64,000 nucleotides of DNA from a virus: IMG/VR virus record IMGVR_UViG_3300047322_000607, positions 1 to 64,000 of that record; one strand, written 5' to 3'. The notes beneath the pieces are model-generated. The model saw only the letters and a list, made by a program, of their open reading frames with translations, was not told where the DNA came from and made no database searches. This document shows, in pieces, positions 1-9,400 of the stretch. Within the stretch, counting starts at the first letter, position 1. Every line of letters starts with the position of its first letter. The position numbers were made by a program, and so were the translations under genes.

Positions 1-54
1 CCACCAGGGCAATCGCTGGGACGAGCACCGGACGCACCAAGAGGGAAGGGGCCG

Positions 55-612
55 ATGGCCAAGCGCCGAGCGAAGAGCAAAGGGGCCGCAGGCTCACCAG
101 GAGCTCCCCAGGCGGCGCCGAGCGAAGAGGCGAAGGCGCGACAGCTCTCCGGCTACGCGAAGCGCCGGCAGCGAAAGCAGCGCGAAGAGGACGAGCGGCG
201 GGCCCGCGGGATCAACGCGGAGAACCGGGCCAAGAAAGCCGGCCCACCCCCCGCCCGCGCAGTGCGGCGCGCGACCTGGGCGACCGGCATCCTCGCCGAC
301 CTCCTTTTCGAGACGATCAGCGACAACACGCTGACCGCGCCGGAAGTTCGCAAGCAGGCGACCGACATCGCATCGCGGCTGCTACGGGACGGCACCCAAA
401 AGGCCATCTACGAGGAGACGATCGCCGACCTCGAGGAGCGCCTCGGGATCCGACCCCCGGAACATGCCGACCCCGCCGACGAACAAGAACCTCCAGAGAC
501 CAGGAGCACGCCTCTCCGCGCTGGTGCAGGCGGCCCAGGCGCGGGACGAGAAGGAAACGATCGACCTCCGGCTGATCTTTCGCCGGAAGAAGACGGGCGA
601 GATCCTTCTTGA
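55..612 (+). CDS. Putative small terminase subunit or packaging-associated protein
   Basis: This 185-aa protein lies directly upstream of the large terminase, where the small subunit is normally found. The first 60 residues are very rich in Lys/Arg, which suits DNA binding. Residues 75-135 look helical and could form an oligomerisation core. No HTH signature is clear, so the role rests on position. The last 149 bases overlap the large terminase gene in another frame, so the C-terminal 50 residues, which are low-complexity, may not be conserved. The 54 bases before it are too short to interpret and may be the end of another gene. Confidence 0.6.
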   Translation: MAKRRAKSKGAAGSPGAPQAAPSEEAKARQLSGYAKRRQRKQREEDERRARGINAENRAKKAGPPPARAVRRATWATGILADLLFETISDNTLTAPEVRKQATDIASRLLRDGTQKAIYEETIADLEERLGIRPPEHADPADEQEPPETRSTPLRAGAGGPGAGREGNDRPPADLSPEEDGRDPS

Positions 613-2080
613 TGTCGGGGGTCGCTGGGAGACCCACGCGAAGTGCTACATCGACACCCCGGCCGATCCGGCGCTCGCCCACATCGTGTGGATCAACGAG
701 GCGCAGCTGCAGGTCGTGGCGCGCTTCCGGATCTGGCTCGAGGCTCGGCTCGCCGGCAAGGTGCGGCGGCTGATCCTGTACGCCGGCGGCAAGCGCGGCG
801 GCGGCAAATCGTGGATCATGACCGCGCTACTCTGCGCGGCGGCGATCGCCATCCCGGGCGCGATCGTCTTCATGGTCTCGCCGAACCTCGACAAGCGCGA
901 CGAGATCGAGCGGTACGTGCGGGTCAGCACCCCGGGACCCTGGCGGACCTACCTCGAGCGGAAGCTTCAATTCACCCTGATCAACGGGTCGATCCTCAAG
1001 AACGTGTCCGGCGACGTGGCGACGGCGGTCAAGCGCGGCGACGCGGAGATCGTCTTCCTGAACGACGCGCAGGACATGAGCAAGACGGTCTACTCGCTGG
1101 GGCTGGGCGCGCTGCGGACCGGCGGCTTCATGCTGGTCGCCGCGAACCCCCCCGAGACGCTGCGCGCCGAGTGGGTCGGCAAGCTGAAGGAGAAGATCGA
1201 GGAGAAGGCGATCGACGGCGACTTCGTCGAGGTCGACCCCGATCAGAACGAGAACGTCGATCAGGTCACGCTCGGTCAGATCGCCGAGGCCATCCGCGCG
1301 ATCGACCCTCGAGCGGCGGCTGCAAATAGTGATGGGCTTTGGCTCCCGGTCGGAGAGCGCGCCTACGACCACTTTTCAAAGCGGAACCTGGTCGAGCTCT
1401 CGGACATCACCCACGCCGACGTGACCGCGGCGTTCATGAAAAAGCGCGCCTACCGGCCTTTCCCGCAGGCCGGCGGCGTCGACTTCAACGGCGCGCCGCA
1501 CCACGCCGGCGTGATCGCGAAGCTCTTCGGGGCGCTCGAGGAGCCGACCGTTCATGTGATCGACGAGGTCTTCGCCGAGCAGGCCTTCGAAGACGACTTT
1601 CTCGACGAGGTCGACGAGCTCGGGTATCGGCCGGAGGATCTGCACTGGACCGGCGACGCCTCGGGTCAGTGGCAGGACGGGAAGCACAGCCATTCCGGCG
1701 GCGGCGCGAGCTTCGACATCTTCAAGCGCCGGCGATGGCGCATCGGCCCACCGGTGGTGAAGAAGACCGAGCGGGGCGAGTTTTCGAAGAACCCGAAGAT
1801 CAACGATCGCCTGGCGCTGGTGAACAAGTTCCTCGGAACCGGCCGGCTGCTGATCGACCCGAAGCGATGCCCCCGGCTCGCCGTGGCGCTGAAGGAGTGT
1901 CCGCTCGCGGTCGGGAAGTTCGACGTCAAGAAGCCCTACGGGGTCTATTCGCACGTTACCGACGCGCTCGGCTACCTGATCTATTACCTGTTTCCGCCGA
2001 AGCGCGGGAACGTCGCACCGCCGAAGCGGGGCGCGCTCGTTGCGGTCGACACCGGGCCGCAGGGGTTGCGGATCCTGTAG
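464..2080 (+). CDS. terL: Large terminase subunit (ATPase-nuclease), Mu gp28-like
   Basis: The 538-aa protein packages DNA into the prohead by ATP hydrolysis and cuts the genome. The Walker A loop is GGKRGGGKS at residues 108-116. The Walker B strand is EIVFLNDAQD near 195-204, which ends in Asn-Asp where Asp-Glu is usual. A C-terminal RNase H-like nuclease is suggested by acidic residues in VDFNG (D340), WTGDASG (D398) and HVTDALGY (D500). Length and order (terminase, portal, protease) match Mu-like phages. It is followed after 15 bases by the portal gene. Confidence 0.9.
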   Translation: MPTPPTNKNLQRPGARLSALVQAAQARDEKETIDLRLIFRRKKTGEILLDVGGRWETHAKCYIDTPADPALAHIVWINEAQLQVVARFRIWLEARLAGKVRRLILYAGGKRGGGKSWIMTALLCAAAIAIPGAIVFMVSPNLDKRDEIERYVRVSTPGPWRTYLERKLQFTLINGSILKNVSGDVATAVKRGDAEIVFLNDAQDMSKTVYSLGLGALRTGGFMLVAANPPETLRAEWVGKLKEKIEEKAIDGDFVEVDPDQNENVDQVTLGQIAEAIRAIDPRAAAANSDGLWLPVGERAYDHFSKRNLVELSDITHADVTAAFMKKRAYRPFPQAGGVDFNGAPHHAGVIAKLFGALEEPTVHVIDEVFAEQAFEDDFLDEVDELGYRPEDLHWTGDASGQWQDGKHSHSGGGASFDIFKRRRWRIGPPVVKKTERGEFSKNPKINDRLALVNKFLGTGRLLIDPKRCPRLAVALKECPLAVGKFDVKKPYGVYSHVTDALGYLIYYLFPPKRGNVAPPKRGALVAVDTGPQGLRIL

Positions 2081-2095
2081 AGAGGTCACCCGTTT

Positions 2096-4912
2096 ATGGC
2101 GAGCTTCACCGAGCGATTCTCGAGTGTGCTCGCCGGCGCGCGCCAGCGCGTCGAGGCGGTCGCGCGCGCGATGCGCGGACCCGAGACTTCGAACGTCGTC
2201 CGGGTCGCCGGTATCCCGCCCTACGCGCTCCCCCCGCCGGACGCGCGCACCCGGCAGATCATGACGTCGTGGGAGGCCTATAGCGGCCGACTCGCTCCGT
2301 CGGCGGGCCCGACCCGCACCCGTTGGGCGCTTTGGCCCGGCGACAACCTCACCCCGGATGCGATCATTTCCGCGCAGCGATCGGCCGTGACCTCCGGCCT
2401 CCCGCTCGAGTGGATGGAGCTGATCGACCAAGTCTATAGCCGCGACGGACACTATTCGTCGGTGACCGACCAGCGCGTCGAGGACGTGATCAAGGGATCA
2501 TGGCGCCTCACTCGCGCGGCGCCGGACGATGCCGGGACCGTGGCGCGCAACTTCGCCGCCGAGGCCTACACCAGCTGCGCGCGCTGGCGCGACGGCCTCG
2601 GGTGGCTGCTGCTCTCGAATCTCTACGGCTACAACGCGGTAGAGGTCGAGTGGGCGATGACCCGGATCACCTTCCCGGGCCCGAAGGGCGAGACGATCGG
2701 GCCGGTGACCGTCGCGCTACCGCGGCGGCTGCACAACGTGCACCCGAAGCATTTCCGGTTCGATCTCGGGTCGGACGATCCGCTCTTCTACATCGGCAAC
2801 AGCTACCAACCGCTCCCGATCGGGAAGTTCATCTTCCTGGACGGCGCCGGCCTGCACCCGATCAAGATCCGCCGCGGCAATTCTTGGCAGTGCGTTTGGT
2901 ACAGCCTTTTCCGCTCGCTGAGCTGGGCGGCCTGGTCGGTGCACGTCGAGCGCTTCTCGCTCCCGGTCCCCCTGATCGAGTACGACGGCGACGTCGCGCA
3001 GTATCAGGAATACAAGGACTCTTACCTCGACATTTTAAATTCGCTGGGGTCGGGCAAGGGCGCGATCATCCCGAAAGAGGGCGCCGAGTTCACGATCAAG
3101 GATCCGCCGCAGGGCGGCCGCAGCAACGATCCGGCCTCGGCTCTTTCCGACGCCTGCGACGCGGGCCAGTCGATCCGGGTGCTCGGCGCGACCCTCACGG
3201 CGAAGATCGGCAACGTCGGCAGCTTCGCGGCCTCGAGCACGCACGCCGAGGTGAAATACGCGAAAGAGGAGAACGACGCCGGCCGGCTGTGGGAGCGGAT
3301 CGACGAGCAGCTGACCGAGCCGATGATCATCTTCAACGCCGAGGCGATCTCGCGCGCGTTGTCGGAGCACGGCTACAACATCACCCCGGAGATGCTGTGT
3401 CGGCGCATCCCGAAGGGGAAACATCGGGTCCCCCGTGAAAGCGACCCGATTACCGAAATGCAGATCGCGGACATCGCGGTCAACAAGCTCTCGCTCCCCC
3501 TCTCCGAGGAAGGGATGCTCGACCGGATCGACTTCCCGCGCGCGACGAGCGTCGAGGATCGCGTGAAGGGCGAGCCGCAACCGATCCCGGCCGGCGGCGC
3601 GCTGATCCCGAACGCGAAAGCCGCAGAAGAGGGCGGCGTCAAGGTCCCGGACAAGCCCCCGGAGGGCGCGGCCGGAAAGGGCTCGGGTGGTGAAGGCGGT
3701 AGCGGCCCAAAAGGGCCGACGCCGGCGGCGCCGGCTAAGCTCGACGCGCTGACCGACGCGATCGCGATCCTGGTCGCCGAGGCGGAGCGCGGCGACGTTG
3801 TCGCGGCGCCGATCGCGATGGACCACGCGACCCAACCGCGCGACGCGAAGGGTCGGTTCGCCGCGGTCGCCGGCGCGAAGGCGACGGTCGCGCAGCACAT
3901 CGCCGCTCACCTCACCTCGCAGGGTCAGCATGCGGAGGCGAAGGGCTCGACGATCCATCTGAAGGGCGGCGGCACCATCGAGATCGGGAACAAGGGCGAT
4001 CGGACGTACAACAGCACCCGGGCGAAGGTGCAGCACGCGGTCGAGCAGCATCTGAAGGAGCACGCCGACAAATCGGTGCGCGACTGGGCGGCGAAGACCC
4101 AACCGGCGCCCCCGCCACCACCAGCGCCGCGGAAGCAGGATCCGAAAAAGGTCGCGGCTCGAGCGGCGAAGCTCGAGGCGAAGGAGAAGGCGCGCGCCGC
4201 TCGCAAGCAGGAGCGGACCGAGCTCGCCGCGACGCGCAAGCAGGCGGCCGCGGAGAAGACGCAGGCGCTCGAGGCGAAGCGCGCCAGCAAGGCGGCCGCG
4301 GTCAAGGCGCTCGGCGCCCCGCTGCACCCGGACGGAAAGATCGACGCGACGAAGGTCCCGGGCGCCCCCGGGACGCGCGGCGGCTACAAGATCGCGACGA
4401 GCTTCGACCCGGAAAACTCCTACAAGGGGCGATCGTTCTTCGCGGCGAGCGTCGCCGACCAGGCGGCGGAGTTCCTCGGGTCCCCGGCGCGCGGCGGCGG
4501 CATCAACGAGCACATCCTGACCGGGACCATGGGCGCCGGCGGCGCGAAGGTCCGGGACACCGGCGGCACGTTCGACGCGGTCAGCGAGAAGTACGGGAAG
4601 CGGGTCGAGACCTTCGAGCAGGCGTTCGAGCTCCTCTCGCGCGGCGACAAGCCGATGCGCAACGGTAAACGCGACTGGCGCGGCTTCGACATCGCGACCC
4701 TTCGGGAATGCCAGGGCTTCGAACGGGTCGAGCTCCCCCAATGGGTGCACGAGGCCGACAACGATCGGAAGGTGCGCGACGAAATGGCCGGCTACTACGC
4801 CGATCAGGACGCCGGCACCCATGAAACCGAGTACACCCCGCCGGAGGGCGAACCGGAATACGGCCACCACCAGGCACACGCCGGCGAGGATGTTTCGGAG
4901 GTCCCCTTCTAA
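2096..4912 (+). CDS. Portal protein, Mu gp29-like (DUF935), with long C-terminal extension
   Basis: Roughly the first 510 of 938 residues resemble the gp29/DUF935 portal family, which forms the dodecameric DNA channel at the head vertex. The remaining 430 residues are unusual. They contain a linker rich in Gly/Pro, a DAKGRFAAVAGAK segment near residue 582 of the kind found as a tag in phage structural proteins, a Lys/Ala-rich coiled coil near 680-745, and an acidic tail. There is no separate gpF-type head morphogenesis gene downstream, so the extension could supply a related or internal-head function; this is inference. Start ATG is 15 bases after the terminase stop. Confidence 0.85.
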   Translation: MASFTERFSSVLAGARQRVEAVARAMRGPETSNVVRVAGIPPYALPPPDARTRQIMTSWEAYSGRLAPSAGPTRTRWALWPGDNLTPDAIISAQRSAVTSGLPLEWMELIDQVYSRDGHYSSVTDQRVEDVIKGSWRLTRAAPDDAGTVARNFAAEAYTSCARWRDGLGWLLLSNLYGYNAVEVEWAMTRITFPGPKGETIGPVTVALPRRLHNVHPKHFRFDLGSDDPLFYIGNSYQPLPIGKFIFLDGAGLHPIKIRRGNSWQCVWYSLFRSLSWAAWSVHVERFSLPVPLIEYDGDVAQYQEYKDSYLDILNSLGSGKGAIIPKEGAEFTIKDPPQGGRSNDPASALSDACDAGQSIRVLGATLTAKIGNVGSFAASSTHAEVKYAKEENDAGRLWERIDEQLTEPMIIFNAEAISRALSEHGYNITPEMLCRRIPKGKHRVPRESDPITEMQIADIAVNKLSLPLSEEGMLDRIDFPRATSVEDRVKGEPQPIPAGGALIPNAKAAEEGGVKVPDKPPEGAAGKGSGGEGGSGPKGPTPAAPAKLDALTDAIAILVAEAERGDVVAAPIAMDHATQPRDAKGRFAAVAGAKATVAQHIAAHLTSQGQHAEAKGSTIHLKGGGTIEIGNKGDRTYNSTRAKVQHAVEQHLKEHADKSVRDWAAKTQPAPPPPPAPRKQDPKKVAARAAKLEAKEKARAARKQERTELAATRKQAAAEKTQALEAKRASKAAAVKALGAPLHPDGKIDATKVPGAPGTRGGYKIATSFDPENSYKGRSFFAASVADQAAEFLGSPARGGGINEHILTGTMGAGGAKVRDTGGTFDAVSEKYGKRVETFEQAFELLSRGDKPMRNGKRDWRGFDIATLRECQGFERVELPQWVHEADNDRKVRDEMAGYYADQDAGTHETEYTPPEGEPEYGHHQAHAGEDVSEVPF

Positions 4913-4914
4913 TT

Positions 4915-4947
4915 TTACTTGCGCTCTTGCACCAACGCGCAGAAGGT
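4915..4947 (+). promoter_or_regulatory. Conserved 19-bp promoter element, site A
   Basis: Bases 4915-4933 read TTACTTGCGCTCTTGCACC, identical in all 19 positions to site E on the other strand at 26837-26855. TTGCGC (4919-4924) would be the -35 box; the sequence 17 bases on, GAAGGT (4942-4947), is a poor -10 box and doubles as a Shine-Dalgarno sequence (GAAGGTGG) for the ATG at 4955. It gives the downstream gene a separate start within the head operon. Confidence 0.6.
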
Positions 4948-4954
4948 GGATCGC

Positions 4955-5983
4955 ATGAGACCGAACCTCAAGCTCTCCCGGGTGACCGCGAACGACCTCG
5001 ACGGCGCCGGCGCTTTCGCGATCGCGATGACCCGCATGCGCGACGAGCTATCGCAGCAGCTGCTCGGAAGCAAGACGGTGCGGCCGTTCCTTTTCGTGAT
5101 CACCCCGGACGATGGCGCCTATGGCGCGCCGGCCTGGACCGACCCGGGCCCCGGAGTGGTCCACATCGCGCGCGACACCCTGGTCGGGCTGCAGCGCGGC
5201 GACCTCTCGGCGATCGCGGCGCTCGGTCACCAACTGATCCATGCGATCGGCGACGGTCCGGCCTTCCCGGACGTCGACGCGCAGTTCCTCGAGGAGGCGA
5301 TCACCGAGACCCTGCTGCAGGCCTTTCTCGCGGCCTTCGCCGAGGCCTTCGACGCGAACCTGCGCGAGGTCGCGGTGCTCGGTCCGCTGCTGCGGCCGCT
5401 CCCGGAGCTCGGCGACCTCGAGGTCGCGCGGATCACTGCGACGTCGGTCAGTGTCGAGCGCTTCGCGCGGATCGCGGCGTGGGTCGGAGGCTTCGACGGC
5501 GAAGCGAGCGCCGACGAGCTCGAGGAGATCGCGATCTGGTGGGCGCTGCGGCTGAAGGTGCTTCATGCGGCCGACCGCTTCGCGGCGCTCGCCGAGGCCG
5601 GCGCCTCGCAGAATACCCGGGTCCCGGAGGAGATCCCGGATGCGGCGCTCTGGCTCGAGAACTACCTCCGCGGCTACATGAAGACCCTAGAGCGGAGCCG
5701 GGTCGGCTTCGCCGGCCTGGAGTACGCCGGCGATCGGGCCTTCGGCGATGAATCGAAGCGACCGGTCCCCCAGGATCGGCCGGCGAGCTCGGCGGACCTG
5801 AAGTTGATCGAGAGCATCGAGGCGGTAACGCTGCGGCCGCTCCCACACCCGGGAGAGGTCAACGCGGCGCTGCAGGCGGCGGAGGCCTCGCCGGCGGTTG
5901 ACGAAGCTGCGCACCGCTCGCTCGACGTCCGCATGCTGCTGTGGGCGGCCCGCACCATCGCGCAGCAACCGCAACACCAGTAG
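4955..5983 (+). CDS. Zincin-like protein with HQxxH in place of HExxH
   Basis: The start is ATG 4955, preceded by GAAGGTGG; a TTG at 4919 lies inside the conserved promoter element and is less likely. The 342-aa protein has GHQLIHAI at residues 91-98 followed by EEAITE at 113-118, spaced like the HExxH...E metal site of gluzincin-type peptidases. The catalytic Glu is Gln93, so peptidase activity is doubtful. It sits between portal and head structural genes but carries its own promoter element, which suggests an independently expressed accessory gene. Function unknown. Confidence 0.75.
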   Translation: MRPNLKLSRVTANDLDGAGAFAIAMTRMRDELSQQLLGSKTVRPFLFVITPDDGAYGAPAWTDPGPGVVHIARDTLVGLQRGDLSAIAALGHQLIHAIGDGPAFPDVDAQFLEEAITETLLQAFLAAFAEAFDANLREVAVLGPLLRPLPELGDLEVARITATSVSVERFARIAAWVGGFDGEASADELEEIAIWWALRLKVLHAADRFAALAEAGASQNTRVPEEIPDAALWLENYLRGYMKTLERSRVGFAGLEYAGDRAFGDESKRPVPQDRPASSADLKLIESIEAVTLRPLPHPGEVNAALQAAEASPAVDEAAHRSLDVRMLLWAARTIAQQPQHQ

Positions 5984-6075
5984 CACCCGACACCACCAGG
6001 AACCGCTACCGGCAGGTCGCCGGGGGCGAAGCAGGAACGACCACGAGCCGCGGCGAGCGGACGAAAGGGATCCCC

Positions 6076-7002
6076 ATGTTCGACAAGCGCAATCAACCGA
6101 TCTTCCGTACCGCCTACGCCTTCGCGGCCGCGATCGTCTCCTCGACCGTTTGCCCGATCGTCGCCGGCGATTGCGGCCTGTGGGAGAACGAAGGGGTCCC
6201 GACCTGGCGCTACGCCGACGGCTCCGACGTCGTGCTCGGCGCGAAGGCCTCGACCGCGTTCTTCGTCGCGATCGCGAAGACCTCGGGTGCGCTCGCCGGC
6301 GCGCCGGTCTATGCCAATGGGACCGCGGGCGTCGGCGCGACCCTCACCAAGGGCACCAACGGCGCGATCGGCGCGATCGGCGGCATCACGCCGACGCTCG
6401 GTCAGATCGTGCTCGTCGATCAGCAGGTCTCGACCTTTCAGAACGGCCTCTATTTCGTCTCCGACGTCGGCGTGAACGGCGGCGGCGGCCGCCCGTGGGT
6501 GCTGACCCGCGTCCCGGGATTCGACGCGGTGATCGTCGACGGTGCGCAGGTCGCGGTACAGCAAGGCACCTTCGCCGATCAGATCTACGATCAGACCGCG
6601 ACCGTCGTCACCATCGGGACCGATGCGGTCGCCTTCGCGCTCGCGGCGACGGCGGTCTCGCTCGCCGCGGTGCAGGCGGCGCTCGCGACCCAGGGGGCGA
6701 TCGCCGACCCGGGCAACGGCGGCGCAATCCCGGTCACCAATTCGGGCGTTTGCAACCTCACCAGCGCCGGCGCCGAGACCCGGACCGTCGCGATCCCGGC
6801 TTTCGACAACGAGGATCTGACGATCTGCTTCGACACCAAGGTCGGCAACATCGTGATCACCGTCGCGTCGGCCTTCGACACCACCCCGCACACGATCATC
6901 ACCATGAGCGCGGCCGGTCAGTACGTCGTGCTGAAGGCCTGCAGGATCGCCGGCGTCAAGGCCTGGCGCCTGGTGGTGAACGGCGGGACGGCGCTCTCCT
7001 AG
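6076..7002 (+). CDS. Virion structural protein with fibre-type repeat domain
   Basis: The ATG at 6076 follows a purine-rich stretch and begins a 308-aa protein. Residues 79-150 (ANGTAGVGATL... to PWVLTRVPGFD) match a domain commonly seen in phage tail and fibre proteins. Residues near 215-245 contain a CNLTSAGAETRT segment known from small phage surface proteins. It lies immediately before the protease/scaffold gene, so a head surface or decoration role is likely. The exact role is not known. Confidence 0.7.
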   Translation: MFDKRNQPIFRTAYAFAAAIVSSTVCPIVAGDCGLWENEGVPTWRYADGSDVVLGAKASTAFFVAIAKTSGALAGAPVYANGTAGVGATLTKGTNGAIGAIGGITPTLGQIVLVDQQVSTFQNGLYFVSDVGVNGGGGRPWVLTRVPGFDAVIVDGAQVAVQQGTFADQIYDQTATVVTIGTDAVAFALAATAVSLAAVQAALATQGAIADPGNGGAIPVTNSGVCNLTSAGAETRTVAIPAFDNEDLTICFDTKVGNIVITVASAFDTTPHTIITMSAAGQYVVLKACRIAGVKAWRLVVNGGTALS

Positions 7003-7005
7003 CCG

Positions 7006-9300
7006 ATGGTCCGCCGGGAATTCGCGGGGCTGCCGGTCGTGGTCGAGAACCCGGCCGGCAGCATCCGCCAATGGCACGATCGCGACGGGCGCGAAAGCGG
7101 CTCGGTCGAGATGCGCCACGACTATGGCTTCCTCGAGGGGCACACCGGCGCCGACGGCGAGGAGGTCGATTGCTACCTCGGGCCCGACGAGACCGCGAAA
7201 TTCGCCCACGTTGTGCACCAGCTCGCCGCGCCGGACTTCAAGCGCTTTGACGAGGATAAGGTGATGCTCGGCTTCGCCGACGAGCAGAGCGCGAAAGCGG
7301 CCTATCTGGCGCACCGCAACGACGGCGATCGGGCCTACGGCGGCATGAGCACGATCCCGCTCGAGGCCTTCACGAAGAAGCTTCGCCGGCGAACCGGCGA
7401 GGGCAAGATCCGACACGAGAGGGACCAACCCATGCCGACCCCGTCGCTCTTCCGGATCGAGCATCGCGGATCGAAGTGGGTCGTCCTTCCCGAGACCGGC
7501 GACCGGGTGCTCGGCGAGCACGACACCGAAGAGGACGCGCAGAAGCAGCTCGCCGCGATCGAGGCCAGCAAGGCGAAGGCGGCGGAGCACGCCGCGGCTT
7601 TCGAGTGGGGCCCGACCGTTCTCTTCGAAGTCTCGCGCGGCTCGGATCAACGGGTGCGATCCGGCGTGTGGGATTTCCTTTGCGTCGAGGGCGCCGACTT
7701 CAAAGACAAGCAGTGGACGGAATTCTCGCCGGAGACCCTCGGCGAGATGATCCGCAACGCGGCGACGCGCGGCGACCCGATCCCCTACGACTGGAATCAC
7801 CAGACCGCCTATAGCGCGATGAACGGGAAGCCGGCGCCGGCGCTGGCCTACGCTGGCGCCTGGGCGTGCGTGTGGGATGGGAAGATCGTCGAGCAGGGAA
7901 CGGCGCGGGGCGTCAAGGTCGCTTCGTATGAAGGGCTCGACCTCTCGCGCAACGGGCTGTGGATCTACCGGAGCGAAGTGACCGACGGGAGCGCCGACTA
8001 CCCGCTCGGTCAGCAGCTGCTACCCGGCTACAAGCTGCTTTCGCCGATGTTCGTCCGCAACGGGACGGACCGCACCGGGAACCCGGTCGGCTACTCGCTG
8101 ATCGCCATCGGCTGCACCAACTCGCCCCACCAGGGCGGCACGGAATTGAACCTCGAGCGGGGGGGCGAGCCTCGCCCCGCTGCTGTACCTCCCCCAGCGA
8201 TTTCACCGGCGCCGCGGGCGCCTTCACCCTCGACCACGGAGAACAAAATGAACCCGAAGATGCTCGCGGCTGCGAAGTTCGTCGGACTGGACGAGAAGGC
8301 GACCCCGGCCGAGATCCGGAAGGCCTTCAAGGCTCGCGCGGTGCAGGGCGCGATCCTGATGGACGTCGGCGCCTCGGCGATGGAAGCCGGCGACAGCGAC
8401 GTGAAGCCCTTCGACTACGAGGGCATGGCGGCGAAGATGGAAGACGCGGCCAAGGTGTACGAGGACGCCCACTTCGAGCCGGACGCCGACGACAAGGGCG
8501 ACGAGCACGTCAAGATGCGCGCCATGGCGGCGAAGTTCCGCCGCATGGCCAAGATGGCGGCCCCGGCGGTCAAGCCGGAGGGCGACGGCGAGATCGCTTC
8601 GATGGAAGCGGCGAAGGCCGACGAGAAGGCGACCAAGGAGATGGCCACCTTCGCCCGCTCGGTCGGGATCGACCCGGGCAACATGAGCCGCGCGCAGATG
8701 TTCGACGCGGTGCGCGCGAGTCACGTCCCGGTCGCGCGGATCCCGGAGCTCGTCGCCGAGACCGTGACCAAGCAGCTCGCCGCGGAGCGCGAGAAGGAGA
8801 GCGCGGCCGCGCGCAAGCAGGCCGGCGCGATCCTGATGTCGTCCGTCCGCAAGGACTACCCGGGCGACCGGGAAGCGCTGGCGCGCGAAGCGGAGCGCGA
8901 CCCGGCCAACGCGGCGAAGCTCGCCGGCCCGTGGCTCGAGAAGACCGCCCCGGCGCACCTCTTCGAGCGCATGAGCTCGCAGGGCGGCGCGGTCGGCGGC
9001 GGCGAGGGCGGCAACGCCCGAAGCTTCGACCAGGTCCCGAAGATCCAGGTCCGCAAGACCCAGGCGGCGACCTTCATCGCGGCCGACGCCGCGATCGCCG
9101 ACAAGGCGAAGGAGCTCGCGACCAGCAAGGATCCGGTGATCATGTCCCGGCTCGACGCGATGCTCCCCACCAAGAGCGATCGCACCAACCCGGCGATGCG
9201 CCTCCTGAAGGCGCAGCAGCTCGCCGCCGAGATGCACCCCGACCTCGCCGCGGCCGCCGAGGATGGCGAGCTCGCGATCTCCATGGGGCGCGGCATCTAG
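7006..9300 (+). CDS. Fusion: pyrophosphatase-like domain, Mu gpI-like prohead protease, scaffold
   Basis: The 764-aa product appears to have three parts. Residues 1-125 resemble the inorganic-pyrophosphatase-like domain found in some phage and mobile-element proteins (VVVENPAGS, HDYGFLEGHTGADGEEVD, DEDKVMLGF). Residues about 205-385 match Mu gpI-type protease, with a conserved His265 in YDWNHQ and the block PGYKLLSPMFVRNG. Residues 415-764 are a helical Ala/Lys/Glu-rich scaffold. In-frame ATGs at 7432 (residue 143) and 8248 (residue 415) could give shorter forms. In Mu the scaffold Z is made from an internal start in gene I, and 8248 is placed equivalently. Confidence 0.85.
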   Translation: MVRREFAGLPVVVENPAGSIRQWHDRDGRESGSVEMRHDYGFLEGHTGADGEEVDCYLGPDETAKFAHVVHQLAAPDFKRFDEDKVMLGFADEQSAKAAYLAHRNDGDRAYGGMSTIPLEAFTKKLRRRTGEGKIRHERDQPMPTPSLFRIEHRGSKWVVLPETGDRVLGEHDTEEDAQKQLAAIEASKAKAAEHAAAFEWGPTVLFEVSRGSDQRVRSGVWDFLCVEGADFKDKQWTEFSPETLGEMIRNAATRGDPIPYDWNHQTAYSAMNGKPAPALAYAGAWACVWDGKIVEQGTARGVKVASYEGLDLSRNGLWIYRSEVTDGSADYPLGQQLLPGYKLLSPMFVRNGTDRTGNPVGYSLIAIGCTNSPHQGGTELNLERGGEPRPAAVPPPAISPAPRAPSPSTTENKMNPKMLAAAKFVGLDEKATPAEIRKAFKARAVQGAILMDVGASAMEAGDSDVKPFDYEGMAAKMEDAAKVYEDAHFEPDADDKGDEHVKMRAMAAKFRRMAKMAAPAVKPEGDGEIASMEAAKADEKATKEMATFARSVGIDPGNMSRAQMFDAVRASHVPVARIPELVAETVTKQLAAEREKESAAARKQAGAILMSSVRKDYPGDREALAREAERDPANAAKLAGPWLEKTAPAHLFERMSSQGGAVGGGEGGNARSFDQVPKIQVRKTQAATFIAADAAIADKAKELATSKDPVIMSRLDAMLPTKSDRTNPAMRLLKAQQLAAEMHPDLAAAAEDGELAISMGRGI
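8248..9300 (+). other. Probable internal in-frame start for the scaffold protein (Mu Z-like)
   Basis: The ATG at 8248 follows CACGGAGAACAAA and sits just after a Pro/Ser/Ala-rich linker that separates the protease from a helical region. Translation from here gives a 350-aa scaffold-like protein. Mu makes scaffold Z from the 3' part of gene I in this manner. The inference depends on the position and on the ribosome-binding sequence. Confidence 0.6.
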
Positions 9301-9400
9301 CACCCGCGCCTCGCCGGACCGCAACACCACCAGCACCCCCGACCACCCGAACGCATTCGATCGGCACCGATGAAGATCGGACGCCGGCAAAGGAGATCTC

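Noticed and set aside
3035-4879. Long minus-strand open frame of 614 codons opposite the portal gene
   Set aside because: It is an antisense shadow produced by the GC-rich codon bias of the portal gene: Arg/Leu/Asp-rich, no ribosome-binding site, no recognisable motifs.
4919-4954. TTG start extending the zincin-like protein upstream
   Set aside because: The TTG is part of the conserved promoter element; ATG 4955 has a good ribosome-binding sequence.
5674-7800. Minus-strand open frame of 708 codons across three plus-strand genes
   Set aside because: Its composition is that of a shadow frame, and it spans real gene boundaries on the other strand.
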